A stretch of DNA of 64,000 bases. Source: Xanthomonas sp. AM6 (GTDB taxonomy: Bacteria; Pseudomonadota; Gammaproteobacteria; Xanthomonadales; Xanthomonadaceae). The number at the start of each line of letters is the position of its first letter. Position 1 is the stretch's first letter. Shown here piece after piece: positions 16,716 through 25,486 of the stretch. A model generated the notes under the pieces. That model saw only the letters and a program-made list of their open reading frames with translations. It was not told where the DNA came from and ran no database searches. The position numbers were made by a program, and so were the translations under genes. Location: assembly GCF_025665335.1 (NCBI RefSeq), contig NZ_CP106869.1:4242501-4306500 (forward strand), given 5' to 3'.

Positions 16716-17733
16716 ATGGCGCGCAGGCCGCCAGCTTCTGGTCCGCGTACCACAGTGCGCGGCGCGCCAGGTCGTAGGCGCTGTCGGCCTCGCGCGGCAG
16801 CAGTTGCTGCGCCAGGACCGGATCGGCGCCCTTGGCCATGGCCTTTTCCACGCGCTGCAGGGCGTCCAGGTGGAACAGCGCGGGTTGCAGCAGGCGGCTG
16901 CGCTGCGCCGCCGGACAGGCCGCGCGACGCTGCTCCAGTTCGCCGATCGCCTTGCGCAGGCGGCGGCTGGCCTCGCCATCCAGCCCGGGCGCCTTCTCGA
17001 ACGCGATCGGCGCGGCCTTGTAGGCGTCGCCGGTGGCCTCGCTGCCCAGATCGCCCGGGCGCTCGTGCAGCCCGGGATTGAAGCGCACATCCGGCGGCGG
17101 CCGCGCCACCGCCGGCTGGTGGGTGCTCTTGGGCAGCAACTTCTTCATCGCATTGCCCATGCCCTGCATCGCCACGTCGCCCAGGGTGCCGTCGCTGGCC
17201 CAGTCCTTGTCGAAGCGGGTGCGCTGGTAGTCGATCGGATTGGGGCGCTCGAACAGGCGCTTGGCCTTGGCCAGGTCGCGCGGGTTGGTGGTGCCCGGCG
17301 GCGTGCCTTGCGGCTCGGCGAACGGATCCACCGCCACCCCGTCCGGCAGCCGCGCGCTGCCGTCGCGCGCGTACAGCGTGGCGGTCAGCGCCGCAGGTGC
17401 CGGAGCGGCCGCGCTGGCCCGGGTTGGCGGCGGCAGAGCGGGCGGCGCTTGCGCCGAACGCGCGGCAGCCGGCACGCGCGACGAGGACGCCTGCGGCGCC
17501 GACTGGGCCGCGGGCGCATGCCGCGGCAACGGCGCAGCAGGTGCCGCCGGGCGCGGCACGAACACCAGCCGCAGCGCGTCACGGGCAGGCGCCGGCGACG
17601 GCGACGGCGCGATCAGCAGCAACCGGCCCAGCAGCAGCAGGATCAGCAAGGTGATGGCGGCCGCGCCCAGGCGCAGCAGCCGGTCTTCCACTGGCGCAGA
17701 CGTCACGACGATCGGGATTCCATAGCGAGGCAT
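16714..17733 (-). CDS. Hypothetical single-pass membrane protein with Pro/Ala linker
   Basis: 339 aa from ATG 17733, with GGTGGA about 4 bases upstream. One strong transmembrane helix (about residues 22-42, LGAAAITLLILLLLGRLLLI) is followed by a long Pro/Ala/Ser-rich linker to about 120. A charged, helical C-terminal domain follows with RLRKAIGELEQRRAACPA and a terminal WYADQKLAACAP. This is the layout of a bitopic envelope protein whose C-terminal domain lies in the periplasm. I do not recognise the family. The last codons are duplicated inside the REP array downstream. It is divergent from the dehydratase gene across about 250 bases. Confidence 0.7.
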   Translation of the reverse strand: MPRYGIPIVVTSAPVEDRLLRLGAAAITLLILLLLGRLLLIAPSPSPAPARDALRLVFVPRPAAPAAPLPRHAPAAQSAPQASSSRVPAAARSAQAPPALPPPTRASAAAPAPAALTATLYARDGSARLPDGVAVDPFAEPQGTPPGTTNPRDLAKAKRLFERPNPIDYQRTRFDKDWASDGTLGDVAMQGMGNAMKKLLPKSTHQPAVARPPPDVRFNPGLHERPGDLGSEATGDAYKAAPIAFEKAPGLDGEASRRLRKAIGELEQRRAACPAAQRSRLLQPALFHLDALQRVEKAMAKGADPVLAQQLLPREADSAYDLARRALWYADQKLAACAP

Positions 17734-17986
17734 GCGTCCACCGGAGGATTGTCTCCGGACCCCGCTATGGTGCCGTGAGTTCCTGTGCCGGCACGTGTCA
17801 GCCGGCGTCCGATGCGGGCACGCCATGGCACGCGCCGCCGGACGGCAGGTGCAAACCCCTGCTGCGCTTGGCGCTGCGCCACGCGGCGCGGAAACCGCTA
17901 AGGTGGCCCGCGCCGATCCCGCGACAGCCGGCGTACAGCTGCGCGCGCCGGCGCCACCCGATGACACCCCTGCAATGGAGAACGCA

Positions 17987-18775
17987 ATGATCCGATGGCT
18001 GGGCGCCTGCCTGCTGAGCGCCGCCGCGGCGCTGCCGGCGACCGCCGCGAGTTCGCACCTGGACGCCATCGCGCAGCGCGGCGCGTTGCGCGTGTGCACC
18101 ACCGGCGACTATCTGCCGTACAGCCTGCTGCGCGCGGACGGCCGCTACGAAGGCATCGACATCGCCCTGGCGCAATCGCTCGCGGCCAGCCTGGAGGTGC
18201 CGGTGCAGTGGGTGCCCACGCGCTGGGCGACGCTGCTGCCGGACCTGCTCGCCGATCGCTGCGACATCGCCGTCGGCGGCATCTCGGTGTCGCTGCCGCG
18301 GCAACGCCACGCCTGGTTCAGCGCCGTGCTCGACGTGGACGGCAAGATCCCGCTGGTGCGCTGCGCCGACCAGGAGCGCTATCGCGACGTCGCCCGGATC
18401 AACCGCGCCGAGGTCCGCGTGATCGAACCGCGCGGCGGCACCAACGAAGCCTTCGCCCGCCGCGAACTGCCGCGGGCGCAGCTGACCCTGTCCGACGACA
18501 ACACCGCGATCTTCCGCGAACTGGCCGAAGGCCGCGCCGACGTGATGATCACCGACGCCTCCGAAGCGCGTTTCCAGCAGCGCCGCAATCCCGGCCTGTG
18601 CGCGGTGAACCCTCAACAGCCGCTGCAATACAGCGAGAAAGCGTTCCTGCTGCCGCGCGACGACATGGCGTGGAAGGCCTACGTGGACCAGTGGCTGCAC
18701 CTGAGCAAGGCCAGCGGCGAATACCGCAAGGCACAGGCGCCGTGGCTGGGGGAGGCTGCGGACCAGCATCGGTAA
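17987..18775 (+). CDS. pheC: Periplasmic cyclohexadienyl (arogenate/prephenate) dehydratase
   Basis: 262 aa from ATG 17987, chosen because GGAGAA lies 4 bases upstream; ATG 17975 is also in frame. A signal peptide (MIRWLGACLLSAAAALPATAA) precedes a type 3 solute-binding-protein fold. Many blocks match Pseudomonas aeruginosa PheC rather than transport receptors: RVCTTGDYLPYS, DIAVGGISVSL.RQRHAWFS, GGTNEAFARREL, DVMITDASEARFQ, and LCAVNPQQPLQYSEKAFLLPRD. PheC dehydrates and decarboxylates prephenate or arogenate to phenylpyruvate or phenylalanine. No ABC-transporter genes are adjacent, which supports an enzyme. Confidence 0.85.
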   Translation: MIRWLGACLLSAAAALPATAASSHLDAIAQRGALRVCTTGDYLPYSLLRADGRYEGIDIALAQSLAASLEVPVQWVPTRWATLLPDLLADRCDIAVGGISVSLPRQRHAWFSAVLDVDGKIPLVRCADQERYRDVARINRAEVRVIEPRGGTNEAFARRELPRAQLTLSDDNTAIFRELAEGRADVMITDASEARFQQRRNPGLCAVNPQQPLQYSEKAFLLPRDDMAWKAYVDQWLHLSKASGEYRKAQAPWLGEAADQHR

Positions 18776-18909
18776 AACGGTCCGTTGCCGCGATCTGCAT
18801 TGCACGGCAGCGTTCATCCGTGCGGCGCGTGGAGGACACCATCAGCGTCCTTCGCATGCGCTGGCTGTGTCAGAACACTTCCCGATCAGTGGATGGAGCA
18901 ACACAGCAT

Positions 18910-18977
18910 TGTGGGAGCGACTTCAGTCGCGACGGGCGTCACCGGTAAAGCCTGTCGCGACTGAAGTCGCTGCTACA
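18910..18977. repeat. REP palindrome inverted pair
   Basis: GTGGGAGCGACTTCAGTCGC at 18911 and its inverted, slightly diverged partner (GTCGCGACTGAAGTCGCTGC, from 18954) flank a 20-base centre. It lies between convergent genes (pheC and the NHL-repeat gene) and could form a large cruciform that also blocks read-through. Confidence 0.85.
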
Positions 18978-19061
18978 CGATGCATATCTGCAAGCTCCGG
19001 AATCGCTTCTCCAGCCGGCTCAGCGTCACTCGCCTGAGCACCTCGCCGCGCCGCGGCCCGC

Positions 19062-21155
19062 CTATTCCAGCGTCACCGGCAGATCGCGATTGGCCGTGGC
19101 CTGGTTGCCGCTGTAGTCGCGCGCGGTGATGCGGATCAGGTAATCGCCGGCGGGCAGCGCGTCCGGTTGCCACAGGCCTTCGGCGATGCGGCCGTCGCGC
19201 ACCGTGTTGGTCACCACGTAGCGGAAACGGGTGCGCGCGCTGCCGTGCACGGTGATGCCGCTGTCGGCGGCGTAGGCCACCTTGACCGCGTCCGGATCGG
19301 CGGGCATGCGCTCGAACTCGATGGTCGGCCGCGGCGCTGCCGCGCCCGGCAGCGGCTGGCCGCGCGCGTCGAGCACGTCGTAGCCGAGCGCGTACAGTCC
19401 CAGGCGCCGCCGCGGCAGGTTGCGGTCCACCTGGTCCCAGGCCTCCACCACGATCTGCACGCCGCCGGTGCCGCGCGGCACCCGCACGCGCCCCTGCGTG
19501 GCCGGCAGCGCCTGGCCGCCCGCATCGCGCAGCTCGATGCGCTGGATCTGCGGCGGATAGTGGTCGGCGTAGTCGCGGAAGCCCAGCAGCACCGCGTTGC
19601 GCTCGAAGCCGTTGGCGCCCACGCTCAGGTGCACGTGCGCCATCGCATTGATCGTGCCCAGCGCGTCGCCGGCGGCGAAGCGGGTGCCGCGCAGCACCCG
19701 CACCCGCTCGGGCACACCGCTGTCGTCGGCGAGCAGGTGGAAACGCTGCGGATCCAGCACCGCGCCCTGCGCGGTGCGGCCCACGCGCATGTGGATGTAG
19801 CCGAGCTGGTCCAGCGCCATGCCTTCGCCGAGCTTGCCCAGCGCCCAGGTCGCATTGGCGCTGGCGATCTTGGCGTCGGCGATGGCGTAGACCGTCTGCC
19901 CGACGTCGCCGCGGATGTCCAGGCCCGCATGCAGGTGGTCGCGGCTCTCGCCCTGGTAGTTGCCGCGCACTTCGCCAAGCGTACCGACCACTTCGTGCCA
20001 GCCGTCCTGCGGGCGCAGCGGCCAGCGGCCCTGGGTGACCGGCAGCGGCTGCGCGGCGGCCGGCCCGGTCACCGGCGGCGGCGCCACGGCGGCCGCCTGC
20101 GGCGTGGTCGGTACCAGCCGGTGCACGCGCGCGCTGCCGGCATCGGTGACGTAGACCGCGCCATCGGCGGCGACGGCGACGCCGGCCGGACGCGCCAGGC
20201 GGGCCTGGCTGCGGTCGCCGGACAGCACCAGCACGTGCCCGGTCGAGGTGACCTGCAGCACGCGGCCATCGTCGCTGCCGACGTAGCAGTGGCCATCGAA
20301 GGTGAGCGCCAGGCTCAGCGGCCGCGACAGCGGCGACGCATCGCTGGCGCCGGCCAGGGTGAGCACCCGCCCGTCCGGCCACAGCTGACGGATCGCGTCG
20401 TTGCGCAGGTCCGCGATCCACAGCACGCCGGCGCGATCGAGCTTCAGGTCGGTCGGCGTATCGAAGCGCGCGGCGGCGCCGGTGCCGTCCGCGTAGCCGG
20501 GGCGCTCGCCGCCGGCGAGCGTGCGCACCTGGCCGTCGCGCTCGATCACGCGGATGCGGTCGTTGTAGGTGTCGGCGACGTAGACCCGCCCCTGCGCATC
20601 CACCGCCACGCCCATCGGGCCGTTGAAGCGCGCCTGCGCGGCCGGGCCGTCGCGGAAACCGGCGGTGCCGTCGCCGGCCAGCGTGCTCACCACGCCCTGC
20701 GCGCTGAGCGTGCGGATCGCATGGTTGCCGGTGTCGGCGATGTACAGCGTGCCCGCCGCGTCCACGGCGATGCCCGACGGCGTCGCGAACCGCGCCGCGC
20801 CGGCGGCGCCGTCGGCGAAGCCTTCGGCGCCGCCGGCCAGGGTGGACACGCTGCCGTCGCGGCCGATGCGGCGAATGCGGTTGTTGTCGCCGGCATCGGC
20901 GACGTACAGCACGCCGTGCGCATCGACCGCGAGGCCGTAGGGATCGGCGAAGCGTGCGCGCGCCGCGGCGCCATCGGCCAGGCCGCGCACGCCGTCGCCG
21001 GCCACCCACTGCAACTGCGCCAGCCAGCCCAGCGGGGTCGGCGCCGGTGCGCTGGAGCCGCGCGCCGCGGTGTGGGGGCGCAGGCTCGGCCACCATGCGA
21101 ACAACGCGAGCGATACGAGCGCCAGCGCCAGCAGCCACACCCCGGTCTTTCTCAT
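19062..21155 (-). CDS. Membrane-anchored NHL-repeat protein with C-terminal M23 peptidase-like domain
   Basis: 697 aa from ATG 21155. One N-terminal membrane anchor (VWLLALALVSLALFAWW) is followed by about six NHL beta-propeller repeats (for example FADPYGLAVDAHGVLYVADAGDN and GIAVDAAGTLYIADTGNHAIR) to about residue 350. After a Pro/Ala linker an M23-like domain contains LHAGLDIRG (the HxxxD zinc motif), GYIHMRVG and HVHLSVG. A beta-sandwich region (residues 480-697) ends the protein. Likely a periplasm-facing cell-wall-associated protein in which the propeller recruits a partner. The combination is unusual. Start alternatives lie further upstream, but 21155 begins the hydrophobic anchor. Confidence 0.8.
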   Translation of the reverse strand: MRKTGVWLLALALVSLALFAWWPSLRPHTAARGSSAPAPTPLGWLAQLQWVAGDGVRGLADGAAARARFADPYGLAVDAHGVLYVADAGDNNRIRRIGRDGSVSTLAGGAEGFADGAAGAARFATPSGIAVDAAGTLYIADTGNHAIRTLSAQGVVSTLAGDGTAGFRDGPAAQARFNGPMGVAVDAQGRVYVADTYNDRIRVIERDGQVRTLAGGERPGYADGTGAAARFDTPTDLKLDRAGVLWIADLRNDAIRQLWPDGRVLTLAGASDASPLSRPLSLALTFDGHCYVGSDDGRVLQVTSTGHVLVLSGDRSQARLARPAGVAVAADGAVYVTDAGSARVHRLVPTTPQAAAVAPPPVTGPAAAQPLPVTQGRWPLRPQDGWHEVVGTLGEVRGNYQGESRDHLHAGLDIRGDVGQTVYAIADAKIASANATWALGKLGEGMALDQLGYIHMRVGRTAQGAVLDPQRFHLLADDSGVPERVRVLRGTRFAAGDALGTINAMAHVHLSVGANGFERNAVLLGFRDYADHYPPQIQRIELRDAGGQALPATQGRVRVPRGTGGVQIVVEAWDQVDRNLPRRRLGLYALGYDVLDARGQPLPGAAAPRPTIEFERMPADPDAVKVAYAADSGITVHGSARTRFRYVVTNTVRDGRIAEGLWQPDALPAGDYLIRITARDYSGNQATANRDLPVTLE

Positions 21156-21290
21156 GCCCTGCCCGCGCGACGAATGGTCAGGCACCTTAGACAAAGCGCG
21201 CGGCGCAGGGAAGCGCTCGCGCCGCGCCGCATCGCAGCGACTTCAGCCCATGCACCCGGGACCGACGGGGTCGGTCCGGAGCGCGCGCGA

Positions 21291-22190
21291 TCAGCCGCCC
21301 TGGCCGAGCTGCTCGGCCAGGTCGTTGCGCGGCGAGCGGCCGTACAGGCGGCTGTATTCGCGGCTGAACTGCGAGGGGCTCTGGTAGCCGACGCGGTAGC
21401 CGGCCGAGCCCACGTCCATCCGCTCCACCACCATCAGCCGCCGCGCCTCGCGCAGGCGCAGCTGCTTCTGGTATTGCAGCGGGGTCATCGAGGTGACCGC
21501 GTTGAAGTGGTGGTGCAGCGAGGAAGCGCTCATGTTGACGTGGCGGGCCAGGTCCTCGATCCGCACCGGCTTGGCGTAGTGCTGGCGCAGCCACGCGATC
21601 GCCTTGGCGATGCGGTTGCTGGGGCTGTCCTCCTGCGCGATGCGCAGCAGGTTCGGCCCGCACGGGCCGGTCAGCAGGCGATACAGGATCTCCTGCTCGA
21701 TCAGCGGCGCCATCGCCGCGATGTCCTCGGGCCGTTCCAGCAGCTTGAGCATGCGCAGCGCCGCATCCAGCAGGGCCGGGTCGGCGGTGTTGACCGACAC
21801 CCCGCGCACGCACACGGCACTGGCCTGCGCCGGCAGCGGGATGCGCTCGAGCAGGTCGCGCAGCCGGTCCGGGCGGATCGCCATGCCCACCCCCAGCAGC
21901 GGCCGCTCCGGGCTTGCCTGGGTGATCCGCGACACCACCGGCAGGTCCAGCGCCACCAGCAGGTAGTTGCCGACGCCGTAGTGGTACTCCTCGGTGCCCA
22001 GGCTCAGGCACTTCTCGCCCTGCGCCACCAGGGCGAAGCATGGCCACTGCGCGGTGTGGGCCTTGGGCGATTGCGCCGTGCGGTGCGAGCAGAAGAAGCC
22101 GTCGATGGCGGTGTCGCCATCGCCGTCGGGAACGGTCAATCGGGCAACCAGAGCGGCCATTTCTTGATAGCGGTCGGCAAGCGCGGTCAT
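21291..22190 (-). CDS. AraC-family transcriptional regulator
   Basis: 299 aa from ATG 22190. The N-terminal AraC-type ligand domain (about 1-190) includes HRTAQSPKAHTAQWPCFALVAQGEKCLSLG, typical of the AraC_N family. The C-terminal double helix-turn-helix (about 195-290) has PVRIEDLARHVNMSASSLHHHFNAVTSMTPLQYQKQLRL and VGYQSPSQFSREYSRLYGRSP. It is divergent from the 119-aa gene at 22492, so one natural target is that gene; this is inference from position only. Confidence 0.9.
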   Translation of the reverse strand: MTALADRYQEMAALVARLTVPDGDGDTAIDGFFCSHRTAQSPKAHTAQWPCFALVAQGEKCLSLGTEEYHYGVGNYLLVALDLPVVSRITQASPERPLLGVGMAIRPDRLRDLLERIPLPAQASAVCVRGVSVNTADPALLDAALRMLKLLERPEDIAAMAPLIEQEILYRLLTGPCGPNLLRIAQEDSPSNRIAKAIAWLRQHYAKPVRIEDLARHVNMSASSLHHHFNAVTSMTPLQYQKQLRLREARRLMVVERMDVGSAGYRVGYQSPSQFSREYSRLYGRSPRNDLAEQLGQGG

Positions 22191-22491
22191 CGGCGTCGGG
22201 CGCAGGGCGGTCAATCCAGGGACGTACAGCTTGCCTGATGCTGCGACGGCGCGGTCGACGCCGCCATCCGGTTTGCAGGATCGGACAAGAATTCCGCGGG
22301 ATCGCGCTAACGCGCAGCGGCGCCGCGCTCGCATCCTGTGCAGGCCGGATCCCCCCGCGTCCACCGGAGTGCTCCCATGCCCACCCTGTCCCCCTCCCGC
22401 CACACCTGCGCGCCGCGTGCCGCCGCGCCAGGCCGCTCCCTTCCCCTTTCCCACCACCGCGCCGCGCCGCGCAAGGCGCAGGGCTGAGCCG

Positions 22492-22851
22492 ATGCACGCG
22501 CATACCGAAGCCCTGGAAATCACCACCTTCCGCCTGCTGGACTGCACCTGGCGCACCTTCCTGCGCGCCAACGCCGAGGTCGACGCCTGGCTGCAGCGCC
22601 AGCCCGGCTTCCGCTCGCGCCGCATCGCGCGGCGCCGCGACGGCACCGTGGTCGACATGCTGTTGTGGGACAGCGTGGCGCACGGCACCGCCTCGGCGCG
22701 GCGGCTGATGCGCGAACTGCGCGGCGCCGCGATCCACGCGCTGATCGACCCGGACACGGTGTCCTGGGACATCGCGCCGGTGCAGCACGTCAGCGGCGAG
22801 GAGACCGGCGACAGCGAGCCCGAGACCGAAGCCGACAGCCTCGCGGCCTAG
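22492..22851 (+). CDS. Small hypothetical protein, possible ABM-fold (ferredoxin-like) family
   Basis: 119 aa from ATG 22492. The pattern ALEITTFRLLDCTWRTFLRANAEVDAWLQRQPGFRSRRIARR...VVDMLLWDSVAHGTASARRLM resembles dimeric alpha-beta barrel (antibiotic biosynthesis monooxygenase-like) proteins, in which a QPGF turn and a W in the third strand are common. The acidic C-terminal tail (EETGDSEPETEADS) lies outside the fold. No cofactor residues can be assigned. It is divergent from an AraC regulator, which may control it. Confidence 0.6.
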   Translation: MHAHTEALEITTFRLLDCTWRTFLRANAEVDAWLQRQPGFRSRRIARRRDGTVVDMLLWDSVAHGTASARRLMRELRGAAIHALIDPDTVSWDIAPVQHVSGEETGDSEPETEADSLAA

Positions 22852-22918
22852 CCGCGCGCGCCGGCGGTGCGCGCCAGGCCGCGGCGGTGCGGCCGTGGGG
22901 ACATCGCCGCGCGCGGCG

Positions 22919-23830
22919 TCACACCCAGCCGCGGCGCCGGAACCAGGCCAGCGGCACCACCACGCTCAGCGCGATCACGCCCAGCGCCCAGAAATAGGCG
23001 TCGTGCCACTTGAGTTCGGGCATGTAGGCGAAGTTCATGCCCCAGATGCCGACCAGCACCGTCGGCGGGATGCCCACCACCGACGCCACCGCCATCACCT
23101 TCATGACGTTGTTCTGGTCCATGTTGATCATGCCCAGCACGCTGTCCAGCAGGAACTCGACGCGGTCGTCCAGGTGCTGCTCGAACTCGCTCAGGGTGAC
23201 CAGGTCCTTGTGCAGCAGGCCGATCCGCTTGGCCGCATCGGCGCCGAACCACTCCGGCGTGGCGCCGTCCAGGTAGGTGGCCAGGCGCAACAGGCCCTGG
23301 CCGGCGTTGTGCATGCCGCCGAGCCGCCGCCCCATGCCGCCCACGGCGTGCAGCATCCGCTCCAGGTCGCGCGACTTGTGCGGTTCGTCGAAGGCCGTGC
23401 GGGTGGTCTCGGTGATCTCCGCCTCCAGCGCTTCCAGCCGGTCCGCCAGGCGCCCGACCAGTTGGTCGAGCAGGCGCAGCAGCAGGTCGTCGCTGGTCCG
23501 GCACGGATGCTGCTCCAACTGCGCGGCCACCGCTTCCAGCGAGCCCATGCGCTGCTCGCGCTGGGTCACCAGCACCCGCGGCGACACCGCGAAGCCCAGC
23601 GGTGCGGTCGGGCCGTCGTCGTCCTGGAAGCGCGGCACGTTGAGGAACAGCACGTCGCCCTCGACGCGGACCCGGCTGCTGAACTCGATCTCGCCGATCG
23701 CCGCCCGCGTGGGCAGGGCGAAGCCTACGCTGCGGTCGGCCTCGGCCAGCTCCTCGCTGCCGGGCTGGCACAGGTCCACCCAACAGAACGGCTGGGCGGA
23801 CGTTCCGGCGCTGCGGTGGATCGTGATCAT
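22919..23830 (-). CDS. CorA-family divalent cation transporter
   Basis: 303 aa from ATG 23830. The N-terminal cytoplasmic alpha/beta domain (to about 190) and the long helix (LDDRVEFLLDSVLGMINMDQNNVMKVMAV) lead to two C-terminal membrane helices with the diagnostic GMN motif in IWGMNFAYMPEL, then a short second helix and a basic tail (WFRRRGWV). Known for the family: pentameric Mg2+/Co2+ (ZntB-like members: Zn2+) channels. The substrate cannot be decided here; the MPEL loop after GMN is typical of CorA. Confidence 0.88.
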   Translation of the reverse strand: MITIHRSAGTSAQPFCWVDLCQPGSEELAEADRSVGFALPTRAAIGEIEFSSRVRVEGDVLFLNVPRFQDDDGPTAPLGFAVSPRVLVTQREQRMGSLEAVAAQLEQHPCRTSDDLLLRLLDQLVGRLADRLEALEAEITETTRTAFDEPHKSRDLERMLHAVGGMGRRLGGMHNAGQGLLRLATYLDGATPEWFGADAAKRIGLLHKDLVTLSEFEQHLDDRVEFLLDSVLGMINMDQNNVMKVMAVASVVGIPPTVLVGIWGMNFAYMPELKWHDAYFWALGVIALSVVVPLAWFRRRGWV

Positions 23831-23944
23831 CGGATCGGCTTCGTGGCGGAGAGGGCGCGAGCATCCTCCGCCGTGCGTGCAGCGTCAACGCGCCGCAACG
23901 CGGCGATTCAGCTGCGGCGGCGGCGCGCCCGCCGCGAACCGGCG

Positions 23945-25324
23945 TCAGCCGCGGGCCACGCTGCGGCGCTTGAACGCATAGCCCACTCCCAGGATCAGGA
24001 ACCACGCCGGGCTGGCCAGCAGCGCCTGCCGGGTGTCGGTCTGCAAGGTCAGCAGCGCCAGCACGAAGGCGAAGAACGCCAGGCACACGTAGCACATGGC
24101 CACGCCGCCGGGCATCTTGAACGCCGAGGCCGCGTGCAGCTGCGGGCGCTTGCGCCGGTAGGCGACGTACGCGCACAGGATCAGCGACCAGACGAACATG
24201 AACAGCACCGCGGCCAACGTGGTGACCAGGGTGAAGGCGGTGACCAGGTTCGGGATCAGGTACACCAGCAGCGTGCCGCCGAGCAGGCAGGCGCAGGAGA
24301 ACAGCAGCCCGCGCGCCGGCACCGCCGCGCGCGACAGCCGGGCGAAGCCGCGCGGCGCATGCCGCTCCTCGGCCAGGCCGTACAGCATGCGGCTGGTGGA
24401 GAAGATGCCGCTGTTGGCCGACGACGTGGCCGAGGTCAGCACCACGAAGTTGATCAGGCTGGCCGCGGCCGGCACCCCGGCCAGCACGAACAGCTCCACG
24501 AACGGGCTCTTGCCCGGCACCACCTCGCGCCACGGCGTCACCGCCATGATCGCCACCAGCGCCAGCACGTAGAACACCAGGATCCGCACCGGGATCGAGT
24601 TGATCGCCTTGGGCAGGTTGCGCCGCGGGTCGGCGGTCTCCGCCGCGGTGGTGCCGACCAGTTCGATGCCGACGAAGGCGAACACCGCGATCTGGAAGCC
24701 GGCGAAGAAACCGCCGATGCCCATCGGGAACATGCCGCCGTCGTTCCACAGATTGGCCAGCGAGGCCACGTGCCCGGACGGCGACTGGAAGCCCCACACG
24801 ACCAGCCCGGCGCCGGTGAGGATCAGCGCGCAGATGGCCACGATCTTGATCAGCGCGAACCAGAATTCCATTTCACCGAACAGCTTCACCGTCACCAGGT
24901 TCAGGCCCAGCAACAGCAGCACGCACAGCATCGCCGGGATCCACGGCGCCAGGCCGGGGAACCAGAACTGCGCGTAGGCGGCGATCGCGATCACGTCGGC
25001 GATGGCGGTGATGATCCAGCAGAACCAGTAGGTCCAGCCGCAGAAGAAGCCGGCCCAGGGCCCGAGCAGGTCGGTGGAGAAGTCGATGAAGGACTTGTAC
25101 TCCAGGTTGGACAGCAGCAGCTCGCCCATCGCCCGCATCACGAAGAACAGCATCGCGCCGATGATCAGGTACACGAACAGGATCGACGGTCCGGCCAGGC
25201 TGATGGTCTTGCCCGAGCCCATGAACAGGCCGGTGCCGATGGCGCCGCCGATCGCGATCAGCTGCAGGTGGCGGTTGGACAGGCTGCGCTGCAGATGGTC
25301 GGGCTGAGCGGACGGTTCGGACAT
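23945..25324 (-). CDS. cycA: D-serine/D-alanine/glycine:proton symporter (CycA type)
   Basis: 459 aa from ATG 25324. Long blocks match E. coli CycA almost residue for residue: NRHLQLIAIGGAIGTGLFMG, SGKTISLAGPSI, VMRAMGELLLSNLEYKSF, GFFAGFQIAVFAFVGIELVG, TTAAET, and SSANSGIFSTSRML. Twelve membrane helices. It imports glycine and D-amino acids in E. coli. No partner genes are adjacent. A periplasmic D-amino-acid-oxidase-like enzyme at 816 is the only other gene here with a possible D-amino-acid theme, but it is 23 kb away. Confidence 0.92.
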   Translation of the reverse strand: MSEPSAQPDHLQRSLSNRHLQLIAIGGAIGTGLFMGSGKTISLAGPSILFVYLIIGAMLFFVMRAMGELLLSNLEYKSFIDFSTDLLGPWAGFFCGWTYWFCWIITAIADVIAIAAYAQFWFPGLAPWIPAMLCVLLLLGLNLVTVKLFGEMEFWFALIKIVAICALILTGAGLVVWGFQSPSGHVASLANLWNDGGMFPMGIGGFFAGFQIAVFAFVGIELVGTTAAETADPRRNLPKAINSIPVRILVFYVLALVAIMAVTPWREVVPGKSPFVELFVLAGVPAAASLINFVVLTSATSSANSGIFSTSRMLYGLAEERHAPRGFARLSRAAVPARGLLFSCACLLGGTLLVYLIPNLVTAFTLVTTLAAVLFMFVWSLILCAYVAYRRKRPQLHAASAFKMPGGVAMCYVCLAFFAFVLALLTLQTDTRQALLASPAWFLILGVGYAFKRRSVARG

Positions 25325-25486
25325 GGGCGCGGCCGGCGGCGGAGGACGCCACAACATAGAAGATGGCACGCGCCCGCGCCAGGGCGTTGCGCACGCTTCG
25401 CATGCGGAAAACGGCACACGACACGGCGCGTGGGAGCCATCCGCCCGCGCCGGAAGCGGGAACGGCGGCGCACGCGGCGCCGCGCC

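Noticed and set aside
16020-16720. Possible CRISPR array
   Set aside because: The period (113 and 300 bases), the near-identical spacers and the palindromic GTAG/GTGG cores fit tandem REP units, not CRISPR repeats with unique spacers. No cas genes are seen.
17987-18775. ABC transporter substrate-binding protein
   Set aside because: Specific PheC blocks and the absence of permease and ATPase neighbours favour cyclohexadienyl dehydratase.
816-25324. A functional D-amino-acid pathway linking the exported oxidase and the CycA transporter
   Set aside because: The genes are 23 kb apart with no shared regulation visible; only a loose thematic link.
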